A DNA stretch of 64,000 bases from Streptomyces sp. NBC_00820 (GTDB lineage: Bacteria > Actinomycetota > Actinomycetes > Streptomycetales > Streptomycetaceae): contig NZ_CP108882.1 of assembly GCF_036347055.1 (NCBI RefSeq), forward strand, positions 5,436,501 to 5,500,500, written 5' to 3'. Positions 16,334 through 25,069 of the stretch are shown here, piece after piece. A model generated the notes under the pieces. It was not told where the DNA came from. It was given only the letters and a program-made list of their open reading frames with translations, and did no database searches. The translations under genes were made by a program, and so were the position numbers. How positions within the stretch are numbered: position 1 is the stretch's first letter; each line of letters opens with the position of its first letter.

Positions 16334-17805
16334 ACGGCCCGCATCACCTCCCGGGCGATCGGTGCCGCGTCCCCGCCGCCGCTGATCTCGCCGCGGTCCG
16401 CCGAGGCGTCCTCGACGACCACGGCGACCGCCACCTCGGGCTCCATGCCCTCGTTGCCCTGCGCCCACGAGACGAACCAGGCGTAGGGCACACCGGAGTT
16501 GCCGATGCCGTGCTGGGCGGTGCCGGTCTTGCCGCCGACCGTGGCGCCGCGGATGGCGGCGTTGGTGCCGGTGCCCTCCCGCACCACTCCGGTCATCAGC
16601 TCCTTCAGCGCCGCGGCCGTCGACGGGCGCATGACCTGGAGGACAGGACGCGGACCGCTCCCGGCGACGGTCTCACCGCCCTGCCGTACGGTCCGCTCCA
16701 CCAGGTAGGGCGTGTGCAGCTGACCGTCGTCGGCGACGGCCGCCGCGACCATCGCCATCTGCAGCGGAGTGGCCCGCGTGTTGTACTGCCCGATCGAGGA
16801 CAGCGCCAGCTGCGCTTTGTCCACGCTCGTGTCGAAGGTGCTGGTCGCGGCCGAGAAGGGCACCCGCATCCGGGCGTCGTTGAAGCCGAACCCCTCCGCC
16901 GTGTCCGTCATGTCGCGCACCCCCACGTCCACGCCCAGCTTGGCGAAGACCGTGTTGCAGGACCACTCGAAGGCCTGCCGCAGCGAGTTGTCACGGCAGC
17001 CGTCGCCCTCGTTGGTCAGCCGGGTGGTGGTGCCGGGAAGCCGGTAGGGGTCGGGGGAGTCGGTGAGCGCGTCCAGGTCCGTCACCACACCCGCGTCCAG
17101 CGCCGCGGCCGCGGTGACCACCTTGAACGTCGATCCCGGCGGATACGTCTGCCGCACCGCCCGGTTGAGCATCGGCTTCTCGGGGTCGCGGTTCAGCCGC
17201 GTCCACGCCGCGGCCGAGGCCGCGCTGTTGCCGGACAGCTCCGCGGGGTCGTACGACGGGCTCGACACCAGGGCCAGGATCCGCCCCGTGGCCGGCTCGA
17301 TCGCGGCCACCGCGCCCTTCCGCCCGGCCAGCCCCCGGTACGCCGCCTGCTGCGCAGCCCGGTTCAGGGTGGTGAGCACGTTCCCCGCCGTACCGGGTGT
17401 GCGGGTCACGTCGTTCCACAGCGGGAACGGCGTCAGCAGCGGGTCGGTGCCGGAGAGCACCCCGTCCTCCGCGTGCTCCAGGAACGTGGTGCCGTACTGC
17501 TGCGAGGCGAAGCCGGTGACCGGCGCGTACAACGGGCCGTCCAGATAGGTGCGTTCGTAGCGCAGCTGCTCGCCGGTGTCCTTGGACCCGGTCACCGGCG
17601 AGCCGCCGACCAGGATGTCACCGCGCGGCTGCTGGTAACGGACGATCGTGGCACGGCGGTTGGCCGGGTTGTGGTCGTAGGAACCGGCCTGGACGACCTG
17701 CACCCGGGCGGCGTTGACCAGCAGGGCCAGCAGCATCAGGGCGCAGAAGCCGGACGCGTGCCGGATGTACTTCCCCATGGGCCGGGCGCCGCCGTAGTCC
17801 GTCAC
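16321..17805 (-). CDS. pbpA: class B penicillin-binding protein (PbpA-like transpeptidase)
   Basis: This 494-residue membrane-anchored transpeptidase cross-links peptidoglycan. A single N-terminal membrane helix follows MGKYIRHASG. The active-site motifs are STFK (in YPPGSTFKVV), SCN (EWSCNTVF) and KTG (GGKTGTAQHG). The GTG start at 17805 has GGGAG six bases upstream. Nine codons later an ATG lacks a ribosome site. It lies directly after the FtsW/RodA gene, its usual glycosyltransferase partner, but the junction is expanded by a 27/29-bp repeat carrying repeated ribosome-site/GTG modules. The last codons adjoin a 42-bp array. Confidence 0.95.
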   Translation of the reverse strand: MTDYGGARPMGKYIRHASGFCALMLLALLVNAARVQVVQAGSYDHNPANRRATIVRYQQPRGDILVGGSPVTGSKDTGEQLRYERTYLDGPLYAPVTGFASQQYGTTFLEHAEDGVLSGTDPLLTPFPLWNDVTRTPGTAGNVLTTLNRAAQQAAYRGLAGRKGAVAAIEPATGRILALVSSPSYDPAELSGNSAASAAAWTRLNRDPEKPMLNRAVRQTYPPGSTFKVVTAAAALDAGVVTDLDALTDSPDPYRLPGTTTRLTNEGDGCRDNSLRQAFEWSCNTVFAKLGVDVGVRDMTDTAEGFGFNDARMRVPFSAATSTFDTSVDKAQLALSSIGQYNTRATPLQMAMVAAAVADDGQLHTPYLVERTVRQGGETVAGSGPRPVLQVMRPSTAAALKELMTGVVREGTGTNAAIRGATVGGKTGTAQHGIGNSGVPYAWFVSWAQGNEGMEPEVAVAVVVEDASADRGEISGGGDAAPIAREVMRAVLRR

Positions 17806-17930
17806 GGTGTCTCCCGCCGCTGGTGGTGGGCCACGGTGTCCCGCCGGTGGTGGTCCGTCACGGTGTCTCCCGTCCGTCGTACCGCGTCACGGTCTCCCGC
17901 TCGTCGTGCCGCCTCACGGTGCCTCCCGTC
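17802..17930. repeat. five degenerate 27/29-bp repeats at the rodA-pbpA junction, each with a ribosome-site/GTG module
   Basis: CACGG landmarks occur at 17803, 17832, 17859, 17888 and 17915, spaced 29, 27, 29 and 27 bp. Read on the minus strand each unit contains GGGAG or a close variant, then CACC, then GTG. The first overlaps the rodA stop as GTGA and the last supplies the real pbpA start. None of the upstream GTGs is in frame with pbpA. Confidence 0.85.
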
Positions 17931-19275
17931 CGTCGTACTGGCTGCGGGCCGAATCGCTCACCCGGATCAGCAGGGCCACGATCGCCCAGTTGGTGACGAC
18001 CGAGGAGCCGCCCTGGGCGAGGAACGGCATCGCCATGCCGGTCAGCGGGATCAGCCCGGTGACACCGCCCGCGATCACGAACACCTGGAGCGCCACGATG
18101 GAGGCGAGCCCGACCGCGAGCAGCCGCCCGAACGGCTCGCGCAGGGCGAGTCCCGCGCGGTAGCCGCGCTCCACGAGCAGCGCGTACAGCAGGAAGATCG
18201 CAGCCAGGCCCGCCAGGCCCAGCTCCTCCCCGGCCGTCGCCAGGATGAAGTCCGACTTGGCGGCGAAGCCGATGAGGATGGAATGGCCGAGGCCGAGGCC
18301 CGCGCCGAGGATGCCGCCCGCCGCGAAGGCGAACAGCGACTGGGAGAGCTGGTTGGGGCCCAGCCCGGCGTCGATCGTGGCGAAGGGGTGCAGCCAGTCC
18401 TCGATCCGCCCGTTGACGTGGGGTTCGAGCCGCCCGACGGCGAAGGCGCCGAGCACCGCGAGCAGCAGGCCCACCGCGAGCCAGCCGGTACGGCCCGTGG
18501 CGACGTACAGCAGGATCACGAACAGGCCGAAGAACAGCAGCGAGGTGCCCAGATCGCGCTCCAGGACCAGCACGCCGACGCTCAGCAGCCAGATCGTCAC
18601 GATCGGGCCGAGCACCCGCCCGGTGGGGAACTGCAACCGCCACAGCCGTCGGCCCGTGTACGCCAGCGCGTTGCGGTTGGCGGCCAGGTAGGCGGCGAAG
18701 AACACCGCGAGCAGCACCTTCGCGAACTCGCCCGGCTGGATGGAGAACCCGCCGATCCGGATCCAGATCCGGGCGCCGTTGACCGCCGGGAAGAGGCTCG
18801 GCAGCAGGAGCAGGGCGAGGGCGGCGACCACGGAGACGTACGCGTAACGCTGGAGCACCCGGTGGTCGCGCAGCAGCAGGACGACGCCGATGAACAGGCC
18901 CACTCCGAGCGTCGACCACACCAGCTGGGCCGGGGCCTCCCGGTGTCCGGGCGTCTCCAGGTCCAGCCGGTAGATCAGCACCAGGCCGAGCCCGTTGAGC
19001 AGCACCGCGATGGGCAGCGGGAGGGGATCGGCGTACGGCGCCCGGACCCGGACCGCGAGATGGGCGCACAGGGCGAGCACCCCGAGCCCGGCACCGTAGC
19101 CGGCGGCGCCGGGCGGAACGGCCCCGGTCCTCGCCAGACCCACCGCGCAGTAGCCGTACACGGACAGCAGGACGGCCAGCATGATCAGCGCGAGCTCGAT
19201 GCCACGGCGCCGGGCGAGGCGTACGGCGGGGGCGGGAGCCTGCGGCGCCGCCACGGCGGTTCCGGCGTTGGTCAT
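17914..19275 (-). CDS. FtsW/RodA/SpoVE-family SEDS peptidoglycan glycosyltransferase
   Basis: This 453-residue polytopic membrane protein has many hydrophobic segments and the SEDS signatures FSIQPGEFAKVLLAVFFAAY, LVLERDLGTSLLFFGLF and GMAMPFLAQGGSSVVTNW. The Asp region is around RIEDWLHPFATIDAG. It polymerises lipid II together with a class B PBP, encoded immediately downstream. The start MTNAGTAVAAP has only a modest upstream AGG. The C-terminal codons (QYDGREAP) are the first copy of the junction repeat. It could be RodA-like or FtsW-like; pairing with PbpA rather than FtsI suggests a role outside the main division cluster. Confidence 0.93.
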   Translation of the reverse strand: MTNAGTAVAAPQAPAPAVRLARRRGIELALIMLAVLLSVYGYCAVGLARTGAVPPGAAGYGAGLGVLALCAHLAVRVRAPYADPLPLPIAVLLNGLGLVLIYRLDLETPGHREAPAQLVWSTLGVGLFIGVVLLLRDHRVLQRYAYVSVVAALALLLLPSLFPAVNGARIWIRIGGFSIQPGEFAKVLLAVFFAAYLAANRNALAYTGRRLWRLQFPTGRVLGPIVTIWLLSVGVLVLERDLGTSLLFFGLFVILLYVATGRTGWLAVGLLLAVLGAFAVGRLEPHVNGRIEDWLHPFATIDAGLGPNQLSQSLFAFAAGGILGAGLGLGHSILIGFAAKSDFILATAGEELGLAGLAAIFLLYALLVERGYRAGLALREPFGRLLAVGLASIVALQVFVIAGGVTGLIPLTGMAMPFLAQGGSSVVTNWAIVALLIRVSDSARSQYDGREAP

Positions 19276-19324
19276 GCCCGGAACCTACCTAAATGGGCCG
19301 TGTTGCGTGCCGTTTGTCTTGATG

Positions 19325-19771
19325 TCAGCACCAGCGTGGCGCGGGCCCGACGTTGTCGATGTAACGCGCCGCGCCCCACGCCCACGTCCCGTCCGTGAGC
19401 AGGTACCACAGGGGGTTGCCGCCCACCGTCTCGCCCCCGGCCTTGCAGTAGATCGAGACGGTCTCGCCCTTCTCCGCGAAGCGCACGCGCCGGCTGCCGC
19501 GGTCGGGGCGGTCGCGCAGCCACAGGCCGTCCCGTGCGGTGACGACGCCCTGGTAGCGCCGCGGGTCCCGGTCGCCCTTGCCCTGGGGGCCCGTGTGGCC
19601 CGTGTCCTGACCGCCGGAGGCCTGACCGTTTGAAGCCTGGGTGCCGGCGGCCTGGGTGCCGGCACCCCCGCCGTCGTCGGCCACGGCCGGGACGACCGTG
19701 ACGGTGGCGACCAGAGCGCCCGTCGCGGCGGCCAGGGCGAGGCCGCGGGGGAAGGCGGAGCGCAGGGACAT
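19325..19771 (-). CDS. secreted SH3-like domain protein
   Basis: This 148-residue exported protein starts at 19771, where GGAGG lies 7 nt upstream. A signal peptide (LALAAATGALVATVTVVPAVA) is followed by a low-complexity linker with GTQAAGTQASNGQASGGQ. A C-terminal SH3b-like domain follows: VTARDGLWLRDRPDRGSRRV, ETVSIYCKAGGETVGG, and WYLLTDGTWAWGAARYIDN. A conserved Cys pair (IYCK and terminal RWC) could form a disulphide. It may bind cell wall. It is co-oriented with and downstream of the phosphatase at 20002-20517. Confidence 0.85.
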   Translation of the reverse strand: MSLRSAFPRGLALAAATGALVATVTVVPAVADDGGGAGTQAAGTQASNGQASGGQDTGHTGPQGKGDRDPRRYQGVVTARDGLWLRDRPDRGSRRVRFAEKGETVSIYCKAGGETVGGNPLWYLLTDGTWAWGAARYIDNVGPAPRWC

Positions 19772-20001
19772 GGGAGTACCTCCGGAAAGACGGCGAAACC
19801 GACCAATCGCCACACTAGGAGCGGCGCCCGCCGGGTGCCCGCCGCAGTGGGCCAAAGGGGAGGGGTGAGGCGAGAGAGAGGCGGATGGATGCCGGGGGAG
19901 TCCCCGGAGGCGACGCGAGGAGCTGTGCGGTCTGCCGATGGCGGGCAGGCGGTGACAGGTGATCGGTGACAGGTGATCGAGTGATCAGCGGCCGGGGACC
20001 C

Positions 20002-20517
20002 CTACTCGGCCGGCTCCTCCAGCTCCTCCAGGAGCCGGGCGGTGGGCAGCCCGGCGCGCAGGTACTCCACGAACAGCGGGTTGTGCAGGGCCCACGGCGA
20101 GCGCCGCGCGCGGATCAGCTGGATCGCCTCCTCCGTCGTACGACCCCGCCGGACCAGCGCGTGGGCGACGACCAGCCCCGAACGGTTGTAGCCGTGGTGG
20201 CAGCGGACCAGGACCGAGCGGCCGGCGTCCAGCGCCTCGCCCGCCGCGCGCGCCAGCCGGATCACCCCCGCGAGCTGCGTCCCGTCCAGCGGGCCGTCCG
20301 GTATCGGCCACACATGGTGCTCGACGTCCGGCCCGGGACCGTACCCGGCCCGCCGCAGCAACGTCTGCACCACATCGAACTCCTCGCCCACGACGGCCGG
20401 TTGCAGCCGCCCGGAACGCCCCCTGAACTCGTGTCCGCCCATCCACAGTCCGGGCGCGACCTCGCTCCACGGCCGGTCCGGAACCGGTACGTCGGGCTGC
20501 ACTCCGCGGGTCCGCAA
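20002..20517 (-). CDS. dual-specificity/tyrosine phosphatase family protein
   Basis: This is a soluble phosphatase of about 171 residues with the Cys-X5-Arg P-loop VRCHHGYNRSGLVVAHAL. It also has the DSP-type WMGGHEF N-terminal segment and a candidate acid in the HHVWPIPDGP loop. Start choice is uncertain. TTG at 20517 has GGGGAGG five bases upstream, while GTG at 20532 and GTG at 20502 are alternatives. The substrate is unknown. It ends in an ELEEPAE tail. Upstream and divergent is a NERD-like protein gene. Confidence 0.82.
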   Translation of the reverse strand: MRTRGVQPDVPVPDRPWSEVAPGLWMGGHEFRGRSGRLQPAVVGEEFDVVQTLLRRAGYGPGPDVEHHVWPIPDGPLDGTQLAGVIRLARAAGEALDAGRSVLVRCHHGYNRSGLVVAHALVRRGRTTEEAIQLIRARRSPWALHNPLFVEYLRAGLPTARLLEELEEPAE

Positions 20518-20614
20518 CGGCGCCTCCCCCACTCGCCCTGGCCGTCTCCAAGGTAACCGGGTTCTTGCCCCCGGAGCACCCCGCCTGTTCCCATGGTCGA
20601 GGGGGTGATGACAC

Positions 20615-21418
20615 ATGAGCGGACTGCGTGTGGTGCCGGCCTGGCGGCACGGCCGCGAACGGCTGTACGTCTGCGGCCGGGACGGAAACAACGTCGCCTG
20701 GTACGACCGTGAGACCGGCCGGGTCAACCTGCTCGACGAGGACAGCAGGGACGCGGTGCTCGAAGCCCTGAAGCCGTTCCTGACCGGTCCGGTGACGGTG
20801 GGCCCGCCCCCCGTGCCCACACCGGCGGAACTGGCCCGGCTGACCCTGCACCCCGACGACGACCTCGCCCCCAACCGCCCCGGCGAGGCCCTGCTCGTCG
20901 CCCTCGACCGGGACCCCGCCCCCGCCCACCGCCTCCGCCCGGACCCGCGCCGGCGCGCCCTGGCCGCGGAGCAGACCGTCGGCGCGGCCCTGGACCGGCT
21001 GGAGGGTGCCGGCGGGCACACCCTGCACTCCCTCCCGCTCCCCGGCGGCGACCGCGTCCACCACCTGCTCATCGGCCCCACCGGCCTGTTCGCCGTACAC
21101 GCCCTGTACGCCCGCAAGCACCGCGTCCTGGTCGCCGACCCCATGGTCGCCGTCGGCCGCCGCGAGACCGGCCCCCTGCTGCGGCGCCTGCGCGCCGACG
21201 CCGACCGCGCCTCCTACGCCCTCACGGCCGAGGTCCACCCGGTCCTGGCCCTGGTGGACCCGGCCGACGTACGGATCACGGCGACCCCGCGCGCGGTCCG
21301 GATCGTGCGGGACACGGACCTGGGGACCCTGACCCGGCTGGACGTCGTACTGAAGCCGGGGGACGTGGAGGCGCTGCACGCGATGGCGCGGGACCGGAAC
21401 GTGTGGGGGAGGGCGTAG
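20615..21418 (+). CDS. NERD-like (nuclease-related) domain protein
   Basis: This 267-residue soluble protein has a C-terminal half resembling the NERD domain: AAEQTVGAALDRLEGAGGHT, then HSLPLPGGDRVHHLLIGPTG, then LFAVHALYARKHRVLVAD. Canonical NERD domains carry Asp and Lys/Gln catalytic-like positions (IDHLLIGP and DSK). Here the Asp position is V-H-H and DSK is replaced by HALYARK, so nuclease activity is doubtful. It lies next to NHEJ genes, which suggests but does not show a DNA-related role. Confidence 0.65.
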   Translation: MSGLRVVPAWRHGRERLYVCGRDGNNVAWYDRETGRVNLLDEDSRDAVLEALKPFLTGPVTVGPPPVPTPAELARLTLHPDDDLAPNRPGEALLVALDRDPAPAHRLRPDPRRRALAAEQTVGAALDRLEGAGGHTLHSLPLPGGDRVHHLLIGPTGLFAVHALYARKHRVLVADPMVAVGRRETGPLLRRLRADADRASYALTAEVHPVLALVDPADVRITATPRAVRIVRDTDLGTLTRLDVVLKPGDVEALHAMARDRNVWGRA

Positions 21419-21558
21419 CCGGCGCGGGGCCCTCCCCGGAGCCGGCGTGGCTCGATGCGGAGGCGTCGCGGGGCGGCGTGTGCGCAGGGGGGCGGGAAGG
21501 GGCGGGGCGGGAGCGCGGGACGGGAGCGGTAGAGGGGTGCGACGGGAGCGCGGGGCGT

Positions 21559-22440
21559 TCACGGCAGCGGCGCCGCTCGCTCGCGGTCCAGCAGTCCCGC
21601 CATCAGGTCACCGTGCTCCCGGACGCGTGGCGCGATGTCCTCCGCGAGGAACTCCAGCTCCGCGGGCGCCCCACAGCCCTCGACCTCCTCCCAGGTCACC
21701 GGCGCGGACACCAGCGGGGCCGCCCGCGCGCGCAGGGTGTACGGCGTGGCCGTGGTCTTGCGGGCCGCGTTCTGGCTCCAGTCGACGAACACCTTCCCCG
21801 GCCGCAGGCTCTTGGTCATCCGGTGCGTCACCAGCCCCGGCAGTGCCCGCTCGGCCTCCACCGCGAGCGCCTTCGCGTACTCGCTCGTGTCCCGCGACGA
21901 AGCCCCGCGCACGGCGGCCAGCAGATGCAGCCCCTTCGACCCGGCCGTCTTCGGGTACGCCTCGATCCCGTCCGCCGCGAGCCGCTCCCGCAGCCACAGG
22001 GCGGCCTCGCAGCACTCGACGACCGACGCGGGCTCCCCGGGATCGAGGTCGAAGATCAGCCGGTCGGCCTCGTCGGGCGTCCGCACCGGCCACTGGTGCG
22101 TGTGGAACTCGGCGACCAGGTTCGCCGCCCACACCAGGCTCGCCAGATCCCCCACCACCACCATCCGCGCCGGCCCGTCCGACCGGGGGACCTCGGCGGT
22201 CGTGACCCAGTCGGGCGTACCCGGCGGCACGTTCTTGGTGAAGAACACCTGCCCGTCCGGCCCGTCCGGATAGCGCAGGAAGGACACCGCCCGGTCGCGC
22301 AGGTGCGGCAGCATCACGTCGGCGGTGGTGGCGTAGTAGTGGACCAGTTCCCCCTTGGTGAAGCCGGTCTCCGGATACAGCACCTTGTCCAGGTTGCTGA
22401 GCGTGACCCGCCGCCCCTCCACCTCTGTGATTGGCGTCAT
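21559..22440 (-). CDS. ligD: LigD-type polymerase/primase domain protein (NHEJ)
   Basis: This 293-residue stand-alone PolDom of the archaeo-eukaryotic primase type acts in bacterial non-homologous end joining, filling ends with NTPs. Motifs include NLDKVLYPETGFTKGEL, RLIFDLDPGE (catalytic Asp pair), PKTAGSKGLHLL and KVFVDWSQNAARKT. The ligase and phosphoesterase modules of full LigD are absent here and must be encoded elsewhere. It is divergent from ku across a gap of about 53 bp, a typical NHEJ arrangement. The start MTPITEVEGRRVTLSNLDK is the only early Met. Confidence 0.94.
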   Translation of the reverse strand: MTPITEVEGRRVTLSNLDKVLYPETGFTKGELVHYYATTADVMLPHLRDRAVSFLRYPDGPDGQVFFTKNVPPGTPDWVTTAEVPRSDGPARMVVVGDLASLVWAANLVAEFHTHQWPVRTPDEADRLIFDLDPGEPASVVECCEAALWLRERLAADGIEAYPKTAGSKGLHLLAAVRGASSRDTSEYAKALAVEAERALPGLVTHRMTKSLRPGKVFVDWSQNAARKTTATPYTLRARAAPLVSAPVTWEEVEGCGAPAELEFLAEDIAPRVREHGDLMAGLLDRERAAPLP

Positions 22441-22493
22441 AGGATGACAATCCCAGACAAATGGTTGACCGCCACAAGGAAGGGACGCGGCAC

Positions 22494-23525
22494 GTGCGAT
22501 CCATATGGAACGGCGCCATCTCCTTCGGCCTCGTCAGCATCCCGATCAAGCTGGTGAACGCCACCGAGAGCCACGCGATCTCCTTCCGCCAGATCCATAC
22601 CGAGGACAACGGCCGCATCCGCTACCGCAAGGTCTGCGAACTGGAGGACCGCGAGGTCAGCCAGGCGGAGATCGGCAAGGGGTACGAGGACGCGGACGGC
22701 TCGATCGTCCCGATCACCGACGACGACCTCTCCCGCCTCCCGATCCCGACCGCCCGCACGATCGAGATCGTCGCCTTCGTGCCGGCCGACCGCATCGACC
22801 CGCTCCAGATGGACGCGGCCTACTACCTGGCCGCCAGCGGAGCCCCCGCCGCCAAGCCGTACACCCTCCTGCGCGAGGCCCTGAAGCGCAGCAACAAGGT
22901 CGCCATCGCCAAGTACGCGCTGCGCGGCCGGGAACGCCTCGGCATGCTGCGCGTGGTCGGCGACGCCATCGCCATGCACGGCCTGCTCTGGCCCGACGAG
23001 GTACGCGCCCCCGAGGGCGTCGCCCCCGACGTCGACGTCACCGTCCGCGACAAGGAACTCGACCTCGCGGACGCCCTGATGGACACCCTCGGCGAGGTCG
23101 ACCTGGAGGACCTGCACGACGAGTACCGCGAGGCGCTGGAGGAGGTCATCGCGGCCAAGGCGGCCGGCGAGGCCCCGCCTGAGTCCCCCGCCCCCGCCCC
23201 CGGCGGCAAGGTCCTCGACCTGATGGCGGCCCTGGAGAAGAGCGTCCGCGACGCCCGCGAGTCCCGCGGCGCGGAACCCGCCGAACAGGCCGAGGTCCAC
23301 CCCCTCCCGCGCCGCCGCACGACGACCCCCAAGGAGACGGGCGGCAAGAAGTCGACGTCGACGACGAGGAAGACGGCCACCGCCAAGAAGACGGCCGCCC
23401 CCCGCAAGTCCACCTCGAAGGCCACCGAGGCGACGAAGAGGACAGCGGCGGCGAAGACGACGTCCAAGTCCACGGCGAAGAAGACCCAGGCGAAGAAGGC
23501 GACGTCCCGCAAGCGCACGGCGTGA
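22494..23525 (+). CDS. ku: Ku protein, NHEJ DNA-end-binding factor
   Basis: This 343-residue homodimeric Ku threads onto DNA ends and recruits LigD. The GTG start at 22494 follows AAGGAAGGGA by 8 nt. An upstream ATG at 22461 would add 11 residues. The conserved N-terminus reads IWNGAISFGLVSIPIKLVNA, and the core spans about 1-215. The C-terminal tail of about 100 residues is Lys/Thr/Ala-rich (KKTAAPRKSTSKATEATKR and similar), as in actinobacterial Ku proteins that bind DNA through such extensions. It is divergent from the LigD polymerase gene. The spacer downstream is filled with tandem repeats. Confidence 0.96.
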   Translation: MRSIWNGAISFGLVSIPIKLVNATESHAISFRQIHTEDNGRIRYRKVCELEDREVSQAEIGKGYEDADGSIVPITDDDLSRLPIPTARTIEIVAFVPADRIDPLQMDAAYYLAASGAPAAKPYTLLREALKRSNKVAIAKYALRGRERLGMLRVVGDAIAMHGLLWPDEVRAPEGVAPDVDVTVRDKELDLADALMDTLGEVDLEDLHDEYREALEEVIAAKAAGEAPPESPAPAPGGKVLDLMAALEKSVRDARESRGAEPAEQAEVHPLPRRRTTTPKETGGKKSTSTTRKTATAKKTAAPRKSTSKATEATKRTAAAKTTSKSTAKKTQAKKATSRKRTA

Positions 23526-23539
23526 GAACGACGGCGTAC

Positions 23540-23765
23540 CTGCCTGGGCGGGCCGCGCCCCTGCCTGGGTGGACCGCGTATCTGCCCAGGTGGACCGTGC
23601 CCCTGCCTGGGCAGACCGCGCCCCGGCCCGGCGGGGCGGCACCCTTTCCCGGGAGCACCGGAATCCTGCCCGTGAGAACCGGAATCCTGCCCGTGAGAAC
23701 CGGAATCCCGTCCGGGAGCACCGGAATCCTGCCCGGGAGACAGGGATTTCCGCCCGGGAGATACG
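23540..23765. repeat. two adjacent families of degenerate tandem repeats downstream of ku
   Basis: Between ku and the next gene the first part (to about 23630) holds about four units of roughly 24 bp, variants of CTGCCTGGGCGGrCCGCGCC. The second part (about 23650-23765) holds about five units of roughly 22-25 bp, variants of GGGAGCACCGGAATCCTGCC. They fill essentially the whole spacer. No terminator hairpin is clear within them. Confidence 0.85.
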
Positions 23766-23787
23766 ACACCTCGGGCACGATGTGCGC

Positions 23788-25008
23788 GTGACATACGTGG
23801 TGACCGTGACCGTGACCCTCCCCGAGGGCGCTCCGGAACTCGATGTGCTGCAACGGGAGGGCGTCATCCACCTCCTGCGCAGGGGCTTCGACTCGCTCGA
23901 GGCGATCGAGGGGCCCGACGGCATGGAGGTCGACCTGATAGAAGACGTCATCGCCGTCCACCCCGGAGGCGCCCTGCTGAAACTCTTCGTGGACGCACCG
24001 GCGCTGGAATTCGCGGAGGACGCCGCGCGTGAGGTCGTCACCGAGCTCCTCGAACAGACCGACCCGCTCGCCGACTGGCTGATAGCCCGGTGCGCGGTGG
24101 AGCTGAACTCGGAACTCCTCCAGGAGAGCCTGGACGCCGCCGACGGCCCCGACGCCCCACCCGCGGACCCCGCCGAACGCGCCCGCCGGCACGAGGCCGC
24201 CAAGCTCTCCACCACGGCGCAGGGGCATGGCCCACGCCCCTCCGAGGCCGAGGTGATGCGCGCCAGACTCCGCGAACTGGCACCTGCGCTGGCGGCCGCC
24301 CCCCTCGAGTCCTTCGGCTACACCGAGGACGCCGGGGAACGGGTCGTCGGCAAGGAGGCGGCGGAAGTCGCGGCGGGCTCCCTCGTGTACGCCATCGACC
24401 TGCTGGTCGACGAGCTCTTCACCGACCTGGCCGGTCTGGAGGAGGACGGCCCGACGGTGGCGGACAGCGACGCGGCTTTCATGATCCTGGAAGACCTGCC
24501 CCCGCACCTGGCCCACGAGTACACGGTCCTCTTCACCCGCCGCCTCGTGGTCACCGCGATCACCCTGACCGCCCGGCTGACCCAGGCCGCCCCCTTCCGC
24601 CCGTCCTGCACGGCCGAAGAACTCCTCCTCAGAGCCCTGCTCACCCAGGCCGAGGTGACGGCCGACCTCTACGGCCTCCTGGACGAGGAGGTGAGCACGG
24701 CGCTGGAACTCTTCGCGGAGGCGGTCTACGCCCCCGCCCTCGCCCCCGAGGACGAAGCCCGGGAAGCCCCGGAAGCCCCGGAAGCCTCCGACGGCCGCGC
24801 AGAGCAGGCACCGGCACCGGCATCGGCTCCGGCGGACAGCGTGGACACCTGGTTCACCCCGTTCACCCCGAGTGACAGGGTCCACCCGTACGCGGCGAAC
24901 GAGGACGAGGAGGACGAGGAGGACGACGAGACGGACGGAGCCGAAGAGGCGGACGGAACCGGCGAGACCGACGAGTCCGAGGAGTCCCTGCGCCGAAAGC
25001 CCGACTGA
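23788..25008 (+). CDS. hypothetical acidic protein
   Basis: This soluble protein of about 406 residues has no domain I can name. The N-terminal part (VTVTLPEGAPELDVLQREGV, then GPDGMEVDLIEDVIAVHPGG) looks like a small alpha/beta module. The middle is helical (EVMRARLRELAPALAAAPLE and LVYAIDLLVDELFTDLAGL). The C-terminus is disordered and very acidic (NEDEEDEEDDE). GTG at 23788 or 23782 is the probable start; neither has a strong ribosome site. It lies downstream of ku and may be in the same unit, but repeats intervene. Function unknown. Confidence 0.75.
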   Translation: MTYVVTVTVTLPEGAPELDVLQREGVIHLLRRGFDSLEAIEGPDGMEVDLIEDVIAVHPGGALLKLFVDAPALEFAEDAAREVVTELLEQTDPLADWLIARCAVELNSELLQESLDAADGPDAPPADPAERARRHEAAKLSTTAQGHGPRPSEAEVMRARLRELAPALAAAPLESFGYTEDAGERVVGKEAAEVAAGSLVYAIDLLVDELFTDLAGLEEDGPTVADSDAAFMILEDLPPHLAHEYTVLFTRRLVVTAITLTARLTQAAPFRPSCTAEELLLRALLTQAEVTADLYGLLDEEVSTALELFAEAVYAPALAPEDEAREAPEAPEASDGRAEQAPAPASAPADSVDTWFTPFTPSDRVHPYAANEDEEDEEDDETDGAEEADGTGETDESEESLRRKPD

Positions 25009-25028
25009 ACCCGTCACTCGACGAGCCA

Positions 25029-25063
<35 letters not shown>

Positions 25064-25069
25064 AAGCCG

